Positions 33,761-40,964 of a stretch of DNA of 64,000 bases are shown in pieces. The notes below the pieces were generated by a model, which saw only the letters and a list, made by a program, of their open reading frames with translations, ran no database searches and had not been told where the DNA came from. This stretch comes from Mesorhizobium sp. B2-3-4. GTDB lineage: Bacteria; Pseudomonadota; Alphaproteobacteria; Rhizobiales; Rhizobiaceae. The first letter of the stretch is position 1. Every line of letters starts with the position of its first letter. Both the position numbers and the translations under genes were made by a program. The stretch covers positions 1-64,000 of the forward strand of contig NZ_VFVY01000019.1 of assembly GCF_006442315.1 (NCBI RefSeq), written 5' to 3'.

Positions 33761-35299
33761 ATGCCCTCTCCCGCGAAACCGCCTCTCGCTTACGATTACG
33801 TCGCGTTCCAGCAAGAGCAACAGCAGAATCCGTTTCCGGGTTCGCAGCTCAAAAACGACCTGGCAAATCTGAAAAAGGGCATCGATCAGACCATCGACGC
33901 CCTGGCCGATGTGCGCCGATCCGACGGCGCGCTGCCGAACGGCAAGGTCACTCCCGACAGCCTTTCGCCGCAAGTCCTGGCGCTGTTGCGCGGCGACGGC
34001 CCGACCGGGCCAACTGGCCCCACGGGGCCGAGCGGACCGGCCGGCATCGGTGCTACGGGACCGTCCGGCGTCGCTGGTCCCGTAGGCGCTACGGGGCCAA
34101 CGGGTACAGCAGGCGCAACGGGCCCGGCCGGTTCTACCGGTCCCATAGGAGCCACGGGGCCGATCGGAGCCACCGGCCCCGCTGGAACGAATGGCTCCGT
34201 CGGCGCGACAGGGCCTATTGGCGCGACCGGTCCGACCGGCGTTACGGGAGCGGTCGGTGCAACAGGCCCCACTGGCGTCACGGGAGCGGTGGGCGCAACG
34301 GGCGTGACTGGCGGCGTCGGTGCCACGGGGGCGACCGGACCTACTGGCGCGACTGGTGTCGGCGTTTCGGTGCTGACGACGCAAGGCGATGTCCTCTATC
34401 GGGATGGGACTGGTCCGCAGAGGTTGGGCAAAGGATCACCGCTCCAGGTTCTTCGGCAGAATTCCGCGCTGACAGCGCCGGAGTGGGCGACAGCGCGCGA
34501 GGTGCTAACAGCAGCCCGAACCTATTATGTTTTGACCACGGGTTCGGACAGCAACACGGGTCTGGTCAACAACGCCGGCGGCGCATTCCTAACCGTTCAG
34601 AAGGCTATTGACGTTGCGGCGTCGCTCGACAACTCCATCTACGACATCACCATTCAACTCGGTGCGGGAACATACAATCTCGGAAATACGGGATTGGTGG
34701 GCAAAGTATGCGTGGGGGCCGGTTCGGTTATCATCGTGGGCGATGAAACGACGCCCTCGAATGTCATTCTACGGGTGACCGGGGTCGCGGCAGGCAGTGT
34801 TGCCGGCCTTAAGAACACAAATGTTACGACTATCTATAGCGTGCGCGGGGTGCGCATCGAGAGCACCGCGACAGGGACAGTGTTTGGCCTCTGGCCCTCC
34901 GGGACGAGCCGTATAGAATTTAGAAACGTCGATTTTGGCACTGGATTGCTCTATCAGCTATTCGCTGTGGATGGCGCCGTTGTGGGGGCCATTGGCAACT
35001 ATTCCGTAAGCGGAAATGCCTCACGTCACATAGCAGTCACTGGCGGTGCTATCTGTCGTGTGCAGGGAATGACTGTCACATTCTCCAACACGCTCGCTTT
35101 CAGCAGCGCCTTCGTTACCGGCGACGCCGGGGCTATCATCTTTCTCAACGGCAATACGTGGGCCGGAACTGCGGCTTCGGTAACAGGTCCACGTTACATT
35201 GCCGATACCCTCGCGGTTATCTCTACAGGTGGCGCTGGCAGCACTTATCTGCCCGGCAACTCCACCGTCACGCCGACGAATGGAGCGGTGTATGTTTGA
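33761..35299 (+). CDS. collagen-like phage tail-fibre protein
   Basis: A 512-aa protein in three parts. Residues 1-78 form a head-proximal region (MPSPAKPPLAYDYVAFQQEQ ...). About residues 79-203 are almost pure G-x-y triplets (GPTGPTGPTGPSGPAG, GATGPIGATGPAG and similar), which should form a collagen-type triple helix. From about 250 onward, repeats of small hydrophobic, T, G and N residues suggest a beta-helix receptor-binding domain. No signal peptide is present, as expected for a phage fibre or spike. The ribosome binding site is weak. A short frame overlaps its stop. Confidence 0.8.
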   Translation: MPSPAKPPLAYDYVAFQQEQQQNPFPGSQLKNDLANLKKGIDQTIDALADVRRSDGALPNGKVTPDSLSPQVLALLRGDGPTGPTGPTGPSGPAGIGATGPSGVAGPVGATGPTGTAGATGPAGSTGPIGATGPIGATGPAGTNGSVGATGPIGATGPTGVTGAVGATGPTGVTGAVGATGVTGGVGATGATGPTGATGVGVSVLTTQGDVLYRDGTGPQRLGKGSPLQVLRQNSALTAPEWATAREVLTAARTYYVLTTGSDSNTGLVNNAGGAFLTVQKAIDVAASLDNSIYDITIQLGAGTYNLGNTGLVGKVCVGAGSVIIVGDETTPSNVILRVTGVAAGSVAGLKNTNVTTIYSVRGVRIESTATGTVFGLWPSGTSRIEFRNVDFGTGLLYQLFAVDGAVVGAIGNYSVSGNASRHIAVTGGAICRVQGMTVTFSNTLAFSSAFVTGDAGAIIFLNGNTWAGTAASVTGPRYIADTLAVISTGGAGSTYLPGNSTVTPTNGAVYV

Positions 35300-35510
35300 T
35301 GACATCTACCCCGCGCGACTGGAGCTTGCCGGCTTCGAATTGGCCCTGTCTTTGGAATGGGCCATCGGACTCCTGCGGGATAGCTACCCTTTCGGAAGGG
35401 GGTCGCGCACCGGCCCGGTCGTGTTCCACTGTATGAACGCGACTTCCTTCCCGGTCACGTCCCGCACCACCTTCAGCAAAACCTCATGCAGGACACGCGT
35501 CTGCCTGTAG
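35292..35510 (+). CDS. possible short protein overlapping the fibre gene end
   Basis: A 72-codon frame starts 8 nt before the fibre stop: MFDDIYPARLELAGFELALS then LEWAIGLLRDSYPFGRG. The start overlap is typical of coupled fibre-accessory genes, but the second half is antisense to a better-supported small gene, so it may be truncated or not expressed. Confidence 0.25.
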   Translation: MFDDIYPARLELAGFELALSLEWAIGLLRDSYPFGRGSRTGPVVFHCMNATSFPVTSRTTFSKTSCRTRVCL

Positions 35511-35629
35511 TGGTCACAATGTGGGGATATGAAAGGCTTAACGATACTCAGGTGCAGCGCCTCCGCTGCCACCAGAAAGCGATCAATTTCATCCTGCGAC
35601 AGTTGCTTTGACGGTTTCGATCTAGCCAT
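35384..35629 (-). CDS. hypothetical protein
   Basis: An 81-aa protein (MARSKPSKQLSQDEIDRFLV ...) with one predicted helix pair and a histidine/cysteine patch (SPHCDHY). AAGG lies seven bases before ATG. I do not recognise a family. It is antisense to the fibre-overlapping frame. Confidence 0.55.
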   Translation of the reverse strand: MARSKPSKQLSQDEIDRFLVAAEALHLSIVKPFISPHCDHYRQTRVLHEVLLKVVRDVTGKEVAFIQWNTTGPVRDPLPKG

Positions 35630-35717
35630 TGCGACACCTTTTGAGAGTCGCCCACCCGTGAACAGAAAAGGAACAACTTTCCTTGCCGGTCAAGCCGTGT
35701 TGTGGAATCTATCCCGC

Positions 35718-35906
35718 ATGAGTGACGAACCGACCAAACTCGCTGAGGGCATGACGCCGGCGCCGCGAGAGCGTGCCCGAGTGCTGGGCCACACATGCGA
35801 GCATGAGGGCTGCGACAAACATGCCGGCTTCGGATTCAACAGGCCACGGCAGGAATCGCACTGGTTCTGTTTCGAGCACAAGGATGACGGCGAGCGGTAT
35901 CTGTGA
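35718..35906 (+). CDS. small Cys/His-rich protein, possible zinc ribbon
   Basis: A 62-aa protein whose second half reads HTCEHEGCDKHAGFGFN then HWFCFEHKDDGERYL. The CxxxxC...H...CxxH arrangement suggests one small zinc-binding unit. The ribosome binding site is weak. The next gene starts within 10 nt, so the two are likely translated together. Confidence 0.55.
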   Translation: MSDEPTKLAEGMTPAPRERARVLGHTCEHEGCDKHAGFGFNRPRQESHWFCFEHKDDGERYL

Positions 35907-35914
35907 GGCAAGGA

Positions 35915-36151
35915 ATGAAACGACCGAAAATTCAGGTATTGCCTGCGGTTCGTGGCTGCACGATTGACATGGACGGCGATGAGCCTCGGCCAACCATATG
36001 TATAGTCGGGCTTCTGACAGAGGACGGGGTCACCCAATTCTCACTTAGCAAGCAAGGCGCCAAGACCATGATGCTGGCTCTTCAGACCTTTCTGGACAGG
36101 GTTGACGCTCCGAAGCGCAACGCGGCCGTCAAACGTCAAACAGGTCACTAG
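35915..36151 (+). CDS. hypothetical protein
   Basis: A 78-aa protein (MKRPKIQVLPAVRGCTIDMD ...) with an alpha/beta composition and a C-terminal helix (GAKTMMLALQTFLDRVDAPK). GAGG is six bases before the ATG at 35915, which I prefer to the GTG at 35903. Its end overlaps the convergent SRAP gene by 23 nt. Confidence 0.55.
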   Translation: MKRPKIQVLPAVRGCTIDMDGDEPRPTICIVGLLTEDGVTQFSLSKQGAKTMMLALQTFLDRVDAPKRNAAVKRQTGH

Positions 36152-36848
36152 GCCCAAGGCCGATCTCGTCAATGATGTCGGGCGTATTGTTCCGCGGCGA
36201 TCCGACCTTGCTGCCGATGGGCCACATCTTCATCAGATCGGATGGGAACGGCTTCATCAGGTCGCGAGGATCCTGTTCCGGTCCGAGCCAGCGCATGTAG
36301 TCGGCCGGCGCGAGGATCACCGGCATCCTGTCATGGATGGTCGCCATCAGCGAGTTCGGCTCACAGGTGACAACGGCGAAGGTTCGGACCAATTCGCCCG
36401 TCGCCTTGTCGGCATATTCTTCCCAGATGCCGGCCATCGCGAAGGGCTCGCCAGACTGCATGGCAATGGCATAGGGCTGCTTCTTCTTGCCCGACGGGTC
36501 GAGCTTCTGCCATTCGAAATAGCCGTCGACGGGAACCAGGCAGCGGCGGGAGGCATAGGCCTTGCGGAACATGCCATTGCTGGCGATCGTCTCGCAACGC
36601 GCGTTGACGGGCGGCGGCCGTCCGCCGCCATCGCGCGCCCAGCCGGGCACCAGTCCCCAGCGCGCGGAGACGAAGCCGGCCATACTGGTCGACAGCTCTT
36701 CGCGGATGATGATCGGATAGGTAAGGCTGGGCGCGCCGTTCCACAGCGGGAAGCTGTTGCCCAGCCGCTCAACCTCGCCCGGATGGGCGAACTCGAACCG
36801 CCGCACCATGTCGGGGATAGTAGTCTTTACGAAAACGCGTCCGCACAT
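36129..36848 (-). CDS. SOS response-associated peptidase (SRAP / YedK-HMCES family)
   Basis: A 239-aa protein of the family that forms a covalent crosslink with abasic sites in single-stranded DNA. The catalytic cysteine must follow the initiator Met; MCGRVFV at 36848 gives exactly that, so this start is chosen over the frame start at 36863. The other active residues are visible: N and R in VNARCET, E in DGYFEWQK, and H in TIHDRMPVIL. It shields stalled forks during replication damage. Its place inside a mobile element suggests protection of the element's replicating DNA. Confidence 0.93.
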   Translation of the reverse strand: MCGRVFVKTTIPDMVRRFEFAHPGEVERLGNSFPLWNGAPSLTYPIIIREELSTSMAGFVSARWGLVPGWARDGGGRPPPVNARCETIASNGMFRKAYASRRCLVPVDGYFEWQKLDPSGKKKQPYAIAMQSGEPFAMAGIWEEYADKATGELVRTFAVVTCEPNSLMATIHDRMPVILAPADYMRWLGPEQDPRDLMKPFPSDLMKMWPIGSKVGSPRNNTPDIIDEIGLGPSDLFDV

Positions 36849-36908
36849 TTTGGGACTACTCAATCTTTGCCGTCAGGAAGACCAAAATGGGAACGCATTG
36901 AGAACTAG

Positions 36909-37121
36909 TCAACCATCGCGTCGACGCGCCATCGCTTCGAAGATCACTTCGAACACGCTCCCTACCTCTTCATGCAGCTCGCTTGGGGCGATCCCCGCCT
37001 CGCCTGCCGCTTTCATCATCTGGTCGGCCAGATCGCTGGCGGCGATCGGATTGCCGCCCGTTTCGTCGGGCAAGTGACTTGCCACCCAGGCGTCGAGGAA
37101 CTCCCGTCCGCGCGCACTCAT
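36909..37121 (-). CDS. DUF768-like protein, copy 2
   Basis: A 70-aa protein starting MSARGREFLDAWVASHLPDE, followed by a helical region (ASDLADQMMKAAGEAGIAPS then ELHEEVGSVFEVIFEA). The M-S-x-R-G-x-x-F-L-D-x-W pattern is that of DUF768 small proteins known mainly from Mesorhizobium. Its start overlaps the stop of copy 1 as ATGA, so the two paralogues are coupled. Function unknown. Confidence 0.7.
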   Translation of the reverse strand: MSARGREFLDAWVASHLPDETGGNPIAASDLADQMMKAAGEAGIAPSELHEEVGSVFEVIFEAMARRRDG

Positions 37122-37339
37122 TCCGGCAGGCCCGGATCGAAATGCACGATCGCGTCGAGGATCGTGCGATATAGACTGTCGACCTCCTCGTCTATTTCCG
37201 CCCGCTTGATGCCGATCGCCTTGGCGTCGGCTATAAGCTTGTGAGTGAGTTCGTCCACCGAAATGACATCCGCCTGGGCGGTCTCGGGGACGTTGTTCGC
37301 GATCCATTGATCGAGGAAGTTGAGGCCGCGCGAGCTCAT
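37118..37339 (-). CDS. DUF768-like protein, copy 1
   Basis: A 73-aa paralogue of the downstream gene: MSSRGLNFLDQWIANNVPET, then DELTHKLIADAKAIGIKRAE and EIDEEVDSLYRTILDAIV. About one third of positions match copy 2 by eye, including the MSxRGxxFLDxW start. The ATG at 37339 is used. A 56-aa basic protein gene lies directly upstream on the same strand. Confidence 0.7.
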   Translation of the reverse strand: MSSRGLNFLDQWIANNVPETAQADVISVDELTHKLIADAKAIGIKRAEIDEEVDSLYRTILDAIVHFDPGLPE

Positions 37340-37344
37340 CAAGC

Positions 37345-37515
37345 TTAAAGCTTCTTGCCAGGCTTGGGTTCCTGCGCTGATAACTGCGATTTAAGCCGTT
37401 GCTCCCTCAATCTGGCCGTCTTGTCGGCCCGCGCCTTCCGTTCCGCATCGAGGACCAGCTTGCTTTCCCTATCGGCTCTTTCGATTTTTTCGCGATCGAC
37501 CTTGCGCTGTGCCAT
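37345..37515 (-). CDS. small highly basic helical protein
   Basis: A 56-aa protein (MAQRKVDREKIERADRESKL, then VLDAERKARADKTARLREQR) with nearly half its residues charged, consistent with one long helix or coiled coil. GGGAGG lies six bases before ATG, a strong ribosome binding site. It ends 5 nt before the DUF768 copy 1 start region and likely shares its transcript. Function unknown. Confidence 0.65.
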   Translation of the reverse strand: MAQRKVDREKIERADRESKLVLDAERKARADKTARLREQRLKSQLSAQEPKPGKKL

Positions 37516-37647
37516 GAAAGGCCTCCCTTGGTCTGTTGCGCCAAGAAAGAGCCGAGTGCCGCAAAAGTTCCCGACGAAATTTTAGCGACAAAACCTCAAA
37601 TGTTGTTGTCTGGCCGTCGCCGGTTAGAGCCGCTTCCTAGACACTCG

Positions 37648-37857
37648 CTACCGGCCGAGCGGCTGCCTCGACAGCGAGACCAGTTCGGCCTCATCCCTTA
37701 CGCCTGCCATATAGTTGGCGATGATGCGGGACGCGAGCAGATCCCGGTCGGCTTGTGACTGTCCTTCAACCTTGAGCTGGTCGAAAACACGCCCCAGAAA
37801 TTCAACCTCGGACGGCGTGAAATTGCCGGCCACCAAGGCCTCTTGCCGCATAGGCAT
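37648..37857 (-). CDS. hypothetical protein
   Basis: A 69-aa helical protein (MPMRQEALVAGNFTPSEVEF, then LGRVFDQLKVEGQSQADRDL and LASRIIANYMAG). GGGAG is seven bases before ATG. Such short helical proteins are common in rhizobial genomes, but no family is recognised. Confidence 0.55.
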   Translation of the reverse strand: MPMRQEALVAGNFTPSEVEFLGRVFDQLKVEGQSQADRDLLASRIIANYMAGVRDEAELVSLSRQPLGR

Positions 37858-37946
37858 GGTGCAACTCCCTCAACGCAAGAATGCGATAAAATCACAACGC
37901 GCGCTGGAGTCCAGATGGTTTAGCTGTTGCGCCGTCCGGCGAGCTT

Positions 37947-38192
37947 TCAGTGTTCTTCCCCTGCGGTGATGGTCGCGTCGAATCCCTGTCGAATGACATA
38001 GGCAAATGCTCGTTTTCTGCCCGTCGTCTCGGTAACGCGCAACCAATTGTCTCCCACCCGTCTCGAAGTCCTGAAGGTGACAGGAAGGCCAATTCGTGCC
38101 TCTGCCGCCGCAAAAGGCAACTTCGCCTCGACCGTGGTCGTTGATAAGACTGACGATCCGGCCATCACCTCGACAAGGTATTGCCGCCGCAC
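37947..38192 (-). CDS. hypothetical protein
   Basis: An 81-aa protein (MRRQYLVEVMAGSSVLSTTT ...) with alternating short strands and a helix (AKLPFAAAEARIG). It starts at GTG with GGTGG six bases upstream. Nothing in it is diagnostic. Confidence 0.45.
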   Translation of the reverse strand: MRRQYLVEVMAGSSVLSTTTVEAKLPFAAAEARIGLPVTFRTSRRVGDNWLRVTETTGRKRAFAYVIRQGFDATITAGEEH

Positions 38193-38256
38193 CTTGCACC
38201 ACCCGCTCTAAACCCGGCGCCTTAATCTTCCTGCGCTCAAAAGGTTCCAGAAACGA

Positions 38257-38285
38257 AAAGCCCGCCGGCCGGGCCAGCGGGCTTT
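38257..38285 (-). terminator. Rho-independent terminator after the lasso-leader-like peptide gene
   Basis: AAAGCCCGC (38257-38265) and GCGGGCTTT (38277-38285) form a 9-bp stem. On the minus strand the stem is followed by TCGTTTC, and it lies 18 nt after the stop of the 31-aa peptide gene. Confidence 0.6.
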
Positions 38286-38302
38286 GGTTGCGTTGGCAAA
38301 AT

Positions 38303-38398
38303 TCAGTCGACGTTGGTCTGACTTGACGGCACCTGGGCAGTGACCGCGCTCAAACGCTGGCGCTTCGTGACGGTTGGCTTTTCGTATGTCTTCTTCAT
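38303..38398 (-). CDS. 31-aa peptide with a lasso-peptide-type leader (putative RiPP precursor)
   Basis: The peptide begins MKKTYEKPTVTKRQRLSAVT and ends QVPSSQTNVD. The leader contains YxxPxV, a basic K-R pair and L-S-A-V-T-A, close to the YxxPxLxxxGxxxxxTx leader consensus of lasso peptides; similar 30-40-aa genes in Mesorhizobium are often labelled putative RiPP precursors. GGGGA lies five bases before ATG and a terminator follows. No lasso cyclase, RRE protein or leader peptidase gene lies in the window, and the presumed core starts with Gln rather than Gly, so processing is unproven. Confidence 0.6.
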   Translation of the reverse strand: MKKTYEKPTVTKRQRLSAVTAQVPSSQTNVD

Positions 38399-38461
38399 GG
38401 GAGTCCCCGGTTGTCCCTCAATGGGCGGAAACTGCCGTGGGTGCTCCACCGTGTCAAGCAA

Positions 38462-38492
38462 AAGCCCGCCACTGAGGGACGGTGGCGGGCTT
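38462..38492. terminator. strong hairpin, probable bidirectional terminator
   Basis: AAGCCCGCCAC (38462-38472) and GTGGCGGGCTT (38482-38492) form a perfect 11-bp stem with a 9-nt loop, with T-rich runs on both sides (TTCTGTTT on plus, TTTTGCTTG on minus). It shares its stem sequence with the hairpins at 38257 and 38737. Confidence 0.55.
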
Positions 38493-38618
38493 CTGTTTGT
38501 CTGCTCGGTTGAGGGGGCTTCCGAACATAAACCCAACTTCGCCTGATCGAGATGGTTCCAACTGGGCTGAAACCAGGTTTCGTGTTATGATTCCAATGTG
38601 GGAAAGAAGCGAAATAAC

Positions 38619-38762
38619 ATGGAGCTTGTCGCCGATCGCGAGATCACGGCGGAGGCTGAATACTATGCCCGCAAGTGCGGCCTCACCCGCGAGGAGGCGC
38701 AGCGCATCCTTGATGAAGCCAAACAAGGACAAAAAAGCCCGCCACCGGAGAGGTCTTGGTAG
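38619..38762 (+). CDS. 47-aa small helical protein (DUF3606-like)
   Basis: MELVADREITAEAEYYARKC then GLTREEAQRILDEAKQGQKS is the typical plan of small rhizobial proteins in which a pair of helices ends in a short basic tail (cf. DUF3606). The ribosome binding site is moderate. The last codons overlap an imperfect 10-bp hairpin (38737-38767) with the GCCCGCCACC stem seen at 38462, so the gene carries its own terminator. Confidence 0.55.
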   Translation: MELVADREITAEAEYYARKCGLTREEAQRILDEAKQGQKSPPPERSW

Positions 38763-39119
38763 CGGGCAGGTTCTGGAGTGCTGGGATCAACCAGCATAGG
38801 TCAACGAGCGGCGGTGGGGTTGGTTGCCGATTTTGAGCCGGTCGATATGGCCAGCCCTTCGGCGCCGGTTAGGCGTGGACGCGCTTCTAGAGCCGATTGC
38901 GGATATCGTGACCGGAGTTGATGAAGGCCGAGCCGATATAGCGGTCTGAACTGCGGAAAAAGATTGATCAGCGCGCTTTGCGCGAAGTCTACCTTCGCAG
39001 AATCGGGACCTGAACCGCTCGGGCCTCGGGAGCAGAACCAAAATCGGCTAACCGCCATCCAAATAAATCTCTGGACTCTCGAGATGAGTTTGCCCCATTG
39101 TTTAGGTGGGGGAAATCAA
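38763..39119. other. gene-free region
   Basis: These 357 nt between the 47-aa gene and the lipoprotein gene contain only out-of-frame openings without ribosome binding sites. Apart from the hairpin at its left edge I see no repeats or RNA-like structure. Confidence 0.4.
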
Positions 39120-39593
39120 ATGAAAAAATCGCAAGTCGTTGTGTGCACCACGCTGATTCTTACCGGCTGCTCAACGAGCCCTGTTGTATCCGATGCCGAT
39201 CTCACTGCGATGAATACGGTTGCGCTGTGCCATGTGCTGGCGACGAGCACTGATGAGCAATATAGAACCAGGGTGGCCGCTCTGCTTGTTCGTCGCGGGG
39301 CGACTGCAGACAAGTGCATGAGGCTTGTACAGGCCGATAATGCTGTTGCAACCGGAATAGCGGTGGCCGCTGTAGGTGGTGCGGCGGTTGCTGTTGCCGC
39401 GAACAATGGCTACGGCGGCGGTTATTACCGACCGCCTCCCACTGTTTACGGTGTGGCATGGGACCAGTTCTACGGACAAAACTATGTTCTGATTTGGCGG
39501 TGTCGGGACAGGGCCACCGGACGGTTCGTCGACGACTATTACTGCGCCGGCGCGCCGATGATCGACAGCACCTGGCCCGGCTGGTCGGCGTAA
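39120..39593 (+). CDS. small lipoprotein upstream of the nuclease gene
   Basis: A 157-aa protein with a lipoprotein signal (MKKSQVVVCTTLILTGCSTS, lipobox LTGC, cysteine at 17). It then has a hydrophobic glycine/alanine stretch (ATGIAVAAVGGAAVAVAANN) that may insert into a membrane, and a tyrosine-rich C-terminus with two cysteines (WRCRDRATGRFVDDYYCAG). GGGGG is seven bases before ATG. The nuclease gene starts 3 nt after its stop, so the two are probably co-expressed in the envelope. Confidence 0.65.
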   Translation: MKKSQVVVCTTLILTGCSTSPVVSDADLTAMNTVALCHVLATSTDEQYRTRVAALLVRRGATADKCMRLVQADNAVATGIAVAAVGGAAVAVAANNGYGGGYYRPPPTVYGVAWDQFYGQNYVLIWRCRDRATGRFVDDYYCAGAPMIDSTWPGWSA

Positions 39594-39596
39594 TCA

Positions 39597-40412
39597 ATGG
39601 ACAAATCCCGCTACGACAACCGATCCGATCAATGGCGCAAGCGCACCGGCGCCAGACGCTTGCGTGCCCTGCGTTGGGCGAGCGTACCGCGGCGGCTGAT
39701 CTTCCTGACCGTTGCCGCAGCCGGCGCGCTTGCCGCGCAGACGTTCATGCAGCACGGCGACCGCCTGCCGGATTTGCTCGGCCCCCAGCCGGAGCCGATC
39801 ACTGGCGTCGCATCGGTGATCGACGGCGACACGATCGAAGTTCACGGTCAGAGGATCCGGTTCAACGGCATCGACGCGCCGGAGAGCAAGCAATATTGCG
39901 ACGACGCCAAGGGCTTCGAATACCCATGCGGCCGGCGATCGGCCGAAGCGCTGGACAGCTTCCTGTCGGCGTCACGGCCGGTGCAATGCAAATTTGTGGA
40001 GTGGGACCGCTATCACCGCTTCGTCGGCAACTGCCGGCGCGCCGACGGCGCCAGCGTGTCGGCGTGGATGGTTGAGCATGGCCAGGCGCTCGATTGGCCG
40101 CGCTACAGCAACGGCGCCTACGCGCCGCAACAGGCGGAGGCAGAAGCCGCCAGGCTCGGTCTATGGGTCGGCAAGTTCGACGCGCCGTGGGAATGGCGCG
40201 CATCGCATGCTGATGGCGCGGCGCCGGCTCGTCAGCCGCTCGGCATCATCAGCCGCAAGCTGGTGGCGCAGAGCGGCTATTCATGCGCGCCGCGGCGGAC
40301 GTGCAAGCAGATCAGCTCGTGCGACGAAGCCCAATGGTATCTGCAGAATTGCTCGTGGGGCGGGAAGCTGGATCGGGACGGCGACGGGGTGGCATGCGAG
40401 ACGCTGTGTTGA
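39597..40412 (+). CDS. thermonuclease (SNase-like) with C-terminal excalibur domain
   Basis: A 271-aa protein. An N-terminal membrane anchor or signal (RLIFLTVAAAGALAAQTFM, about 33-51) is followed by an SNase/OB-fold domain (about 70-190) with VIDGDTIEV, RIRFNGIDAPE and later WDRYHRFVGNC, which supply the calcium-binding Asp, catalytic Arg and Glu of staphylococcal nuclease homologues. The C-terminus DRDGDGVACETLC is the excalibur calcium-binding motif. It should degrade nucleic acid in the periplasm or outside the cell. It may protect the carrier from incoming DNA or recycle nucleotides. Confidence 0.9.
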   Translation: MDKSRYDNRSDQWRKRTGARRLRALRWASVPRRLIFLTVAAAGALAAQTFMQHGDRLPDLLGPQPEPITGVASVIDGDTIEVHGQRIRFNGIDAPESKQYCDDAKGFEYPCGRRSAEALDSFLSASRPVQCKFVEWDRYHRFVGNCRRADGASVSAWMVEHGQALDWPRYSNGAYAPQQAEAEAARLGLWVGKFDAPWEWRASHADGAAPARQPLGIISRKLVAQSGYSCAPRRTCKQISSCDEAQWYLQNCSWGGKLDRDGDGVACETLC

Positions 40413-40415
40413 TCG

Positions 40416-40964
40416 CTAGCCGCTTGTCCATAAGCCCCATGACCTGAGTTGCCGCCTTAGCCAAACGGCGCAACTCGCTGTAGGCCCTATCTGCCCGCAG
40501 GCCCAGTCTTTTACGACGGCTGAGCAGTGAGCAGCCGAAACAGTGACCTCGCTTGCTCGGCGAAACGATCCTGCGCCCGCGACCAGATACCCTTCTCCGG
40601 TCATCGTCTCTCGAAATCCGCGGAATGCAGTTTCGCAGGCGGGAGTTAATGGCCCAAACCGACGATCGAGTATCCCGTAGAGGTCGGTGACAATCTTCTG
40701 GGAGTAGATAGCTTCCCGCGCAGGCTCTTCATCGCTGCCGCCTTGGACATGATCGCGGCTGTAATACTTGACGCCGGCTTGCTGAGCATCGTTCAGCGCT
40801 TTGCAAAAATCGTCAACTATAGCCTTCCGCTGATCGACCCACAGTTTCCAGTGACCGACGAACGCTTGGATTAAAAAGGCTGAAATGAATCCGATCGCCG
40901 CCCCGGACGCCCAGCTCGGCAAAAGCGAAACCTCAGTGGACGGCGGCGGGCTTAGCGGAGGCAA
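40416..40964 (-). CDS. membrane-anchored hypothetical protein of the GHKL/STAS-like module
   Basis: A 182-aa protein with one N-terminal membrane helix (GAAIGFISAFLIQAFVG, about 21-37) and a soluble helical body (WVDQRKAIVDDFCKALNDAQ, YYSRDHVQGGSDEEP, YGILDRRFGPLTPACETAFR). It starts at TTG with GGGA five bases upstream and overlaps the STAS-like gene stop by 32 nt, so the three genes from 42445 to 40416 are very likely one operon. No family was recognised; the tight coupling suggests it is the membrane output or target of the module. Confidence 0.6.
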   Translation of the reverse strand: MPPLSPPPSTEVSLLPSWASGAAIGFISAFLIQAFVGHWKLWVDQRKAIVDDFCKALNDAQQAGVKYYSRDHVQGGSDEEPAREAIYSQKIVTDLYGILDRRFGPLTPACETAFRGFRETMTGEGYLVAGAGSFRRASEVTVSAAHCSAVVKDWACGQIGPTASCAVWLRRQLRSWGLWTSG

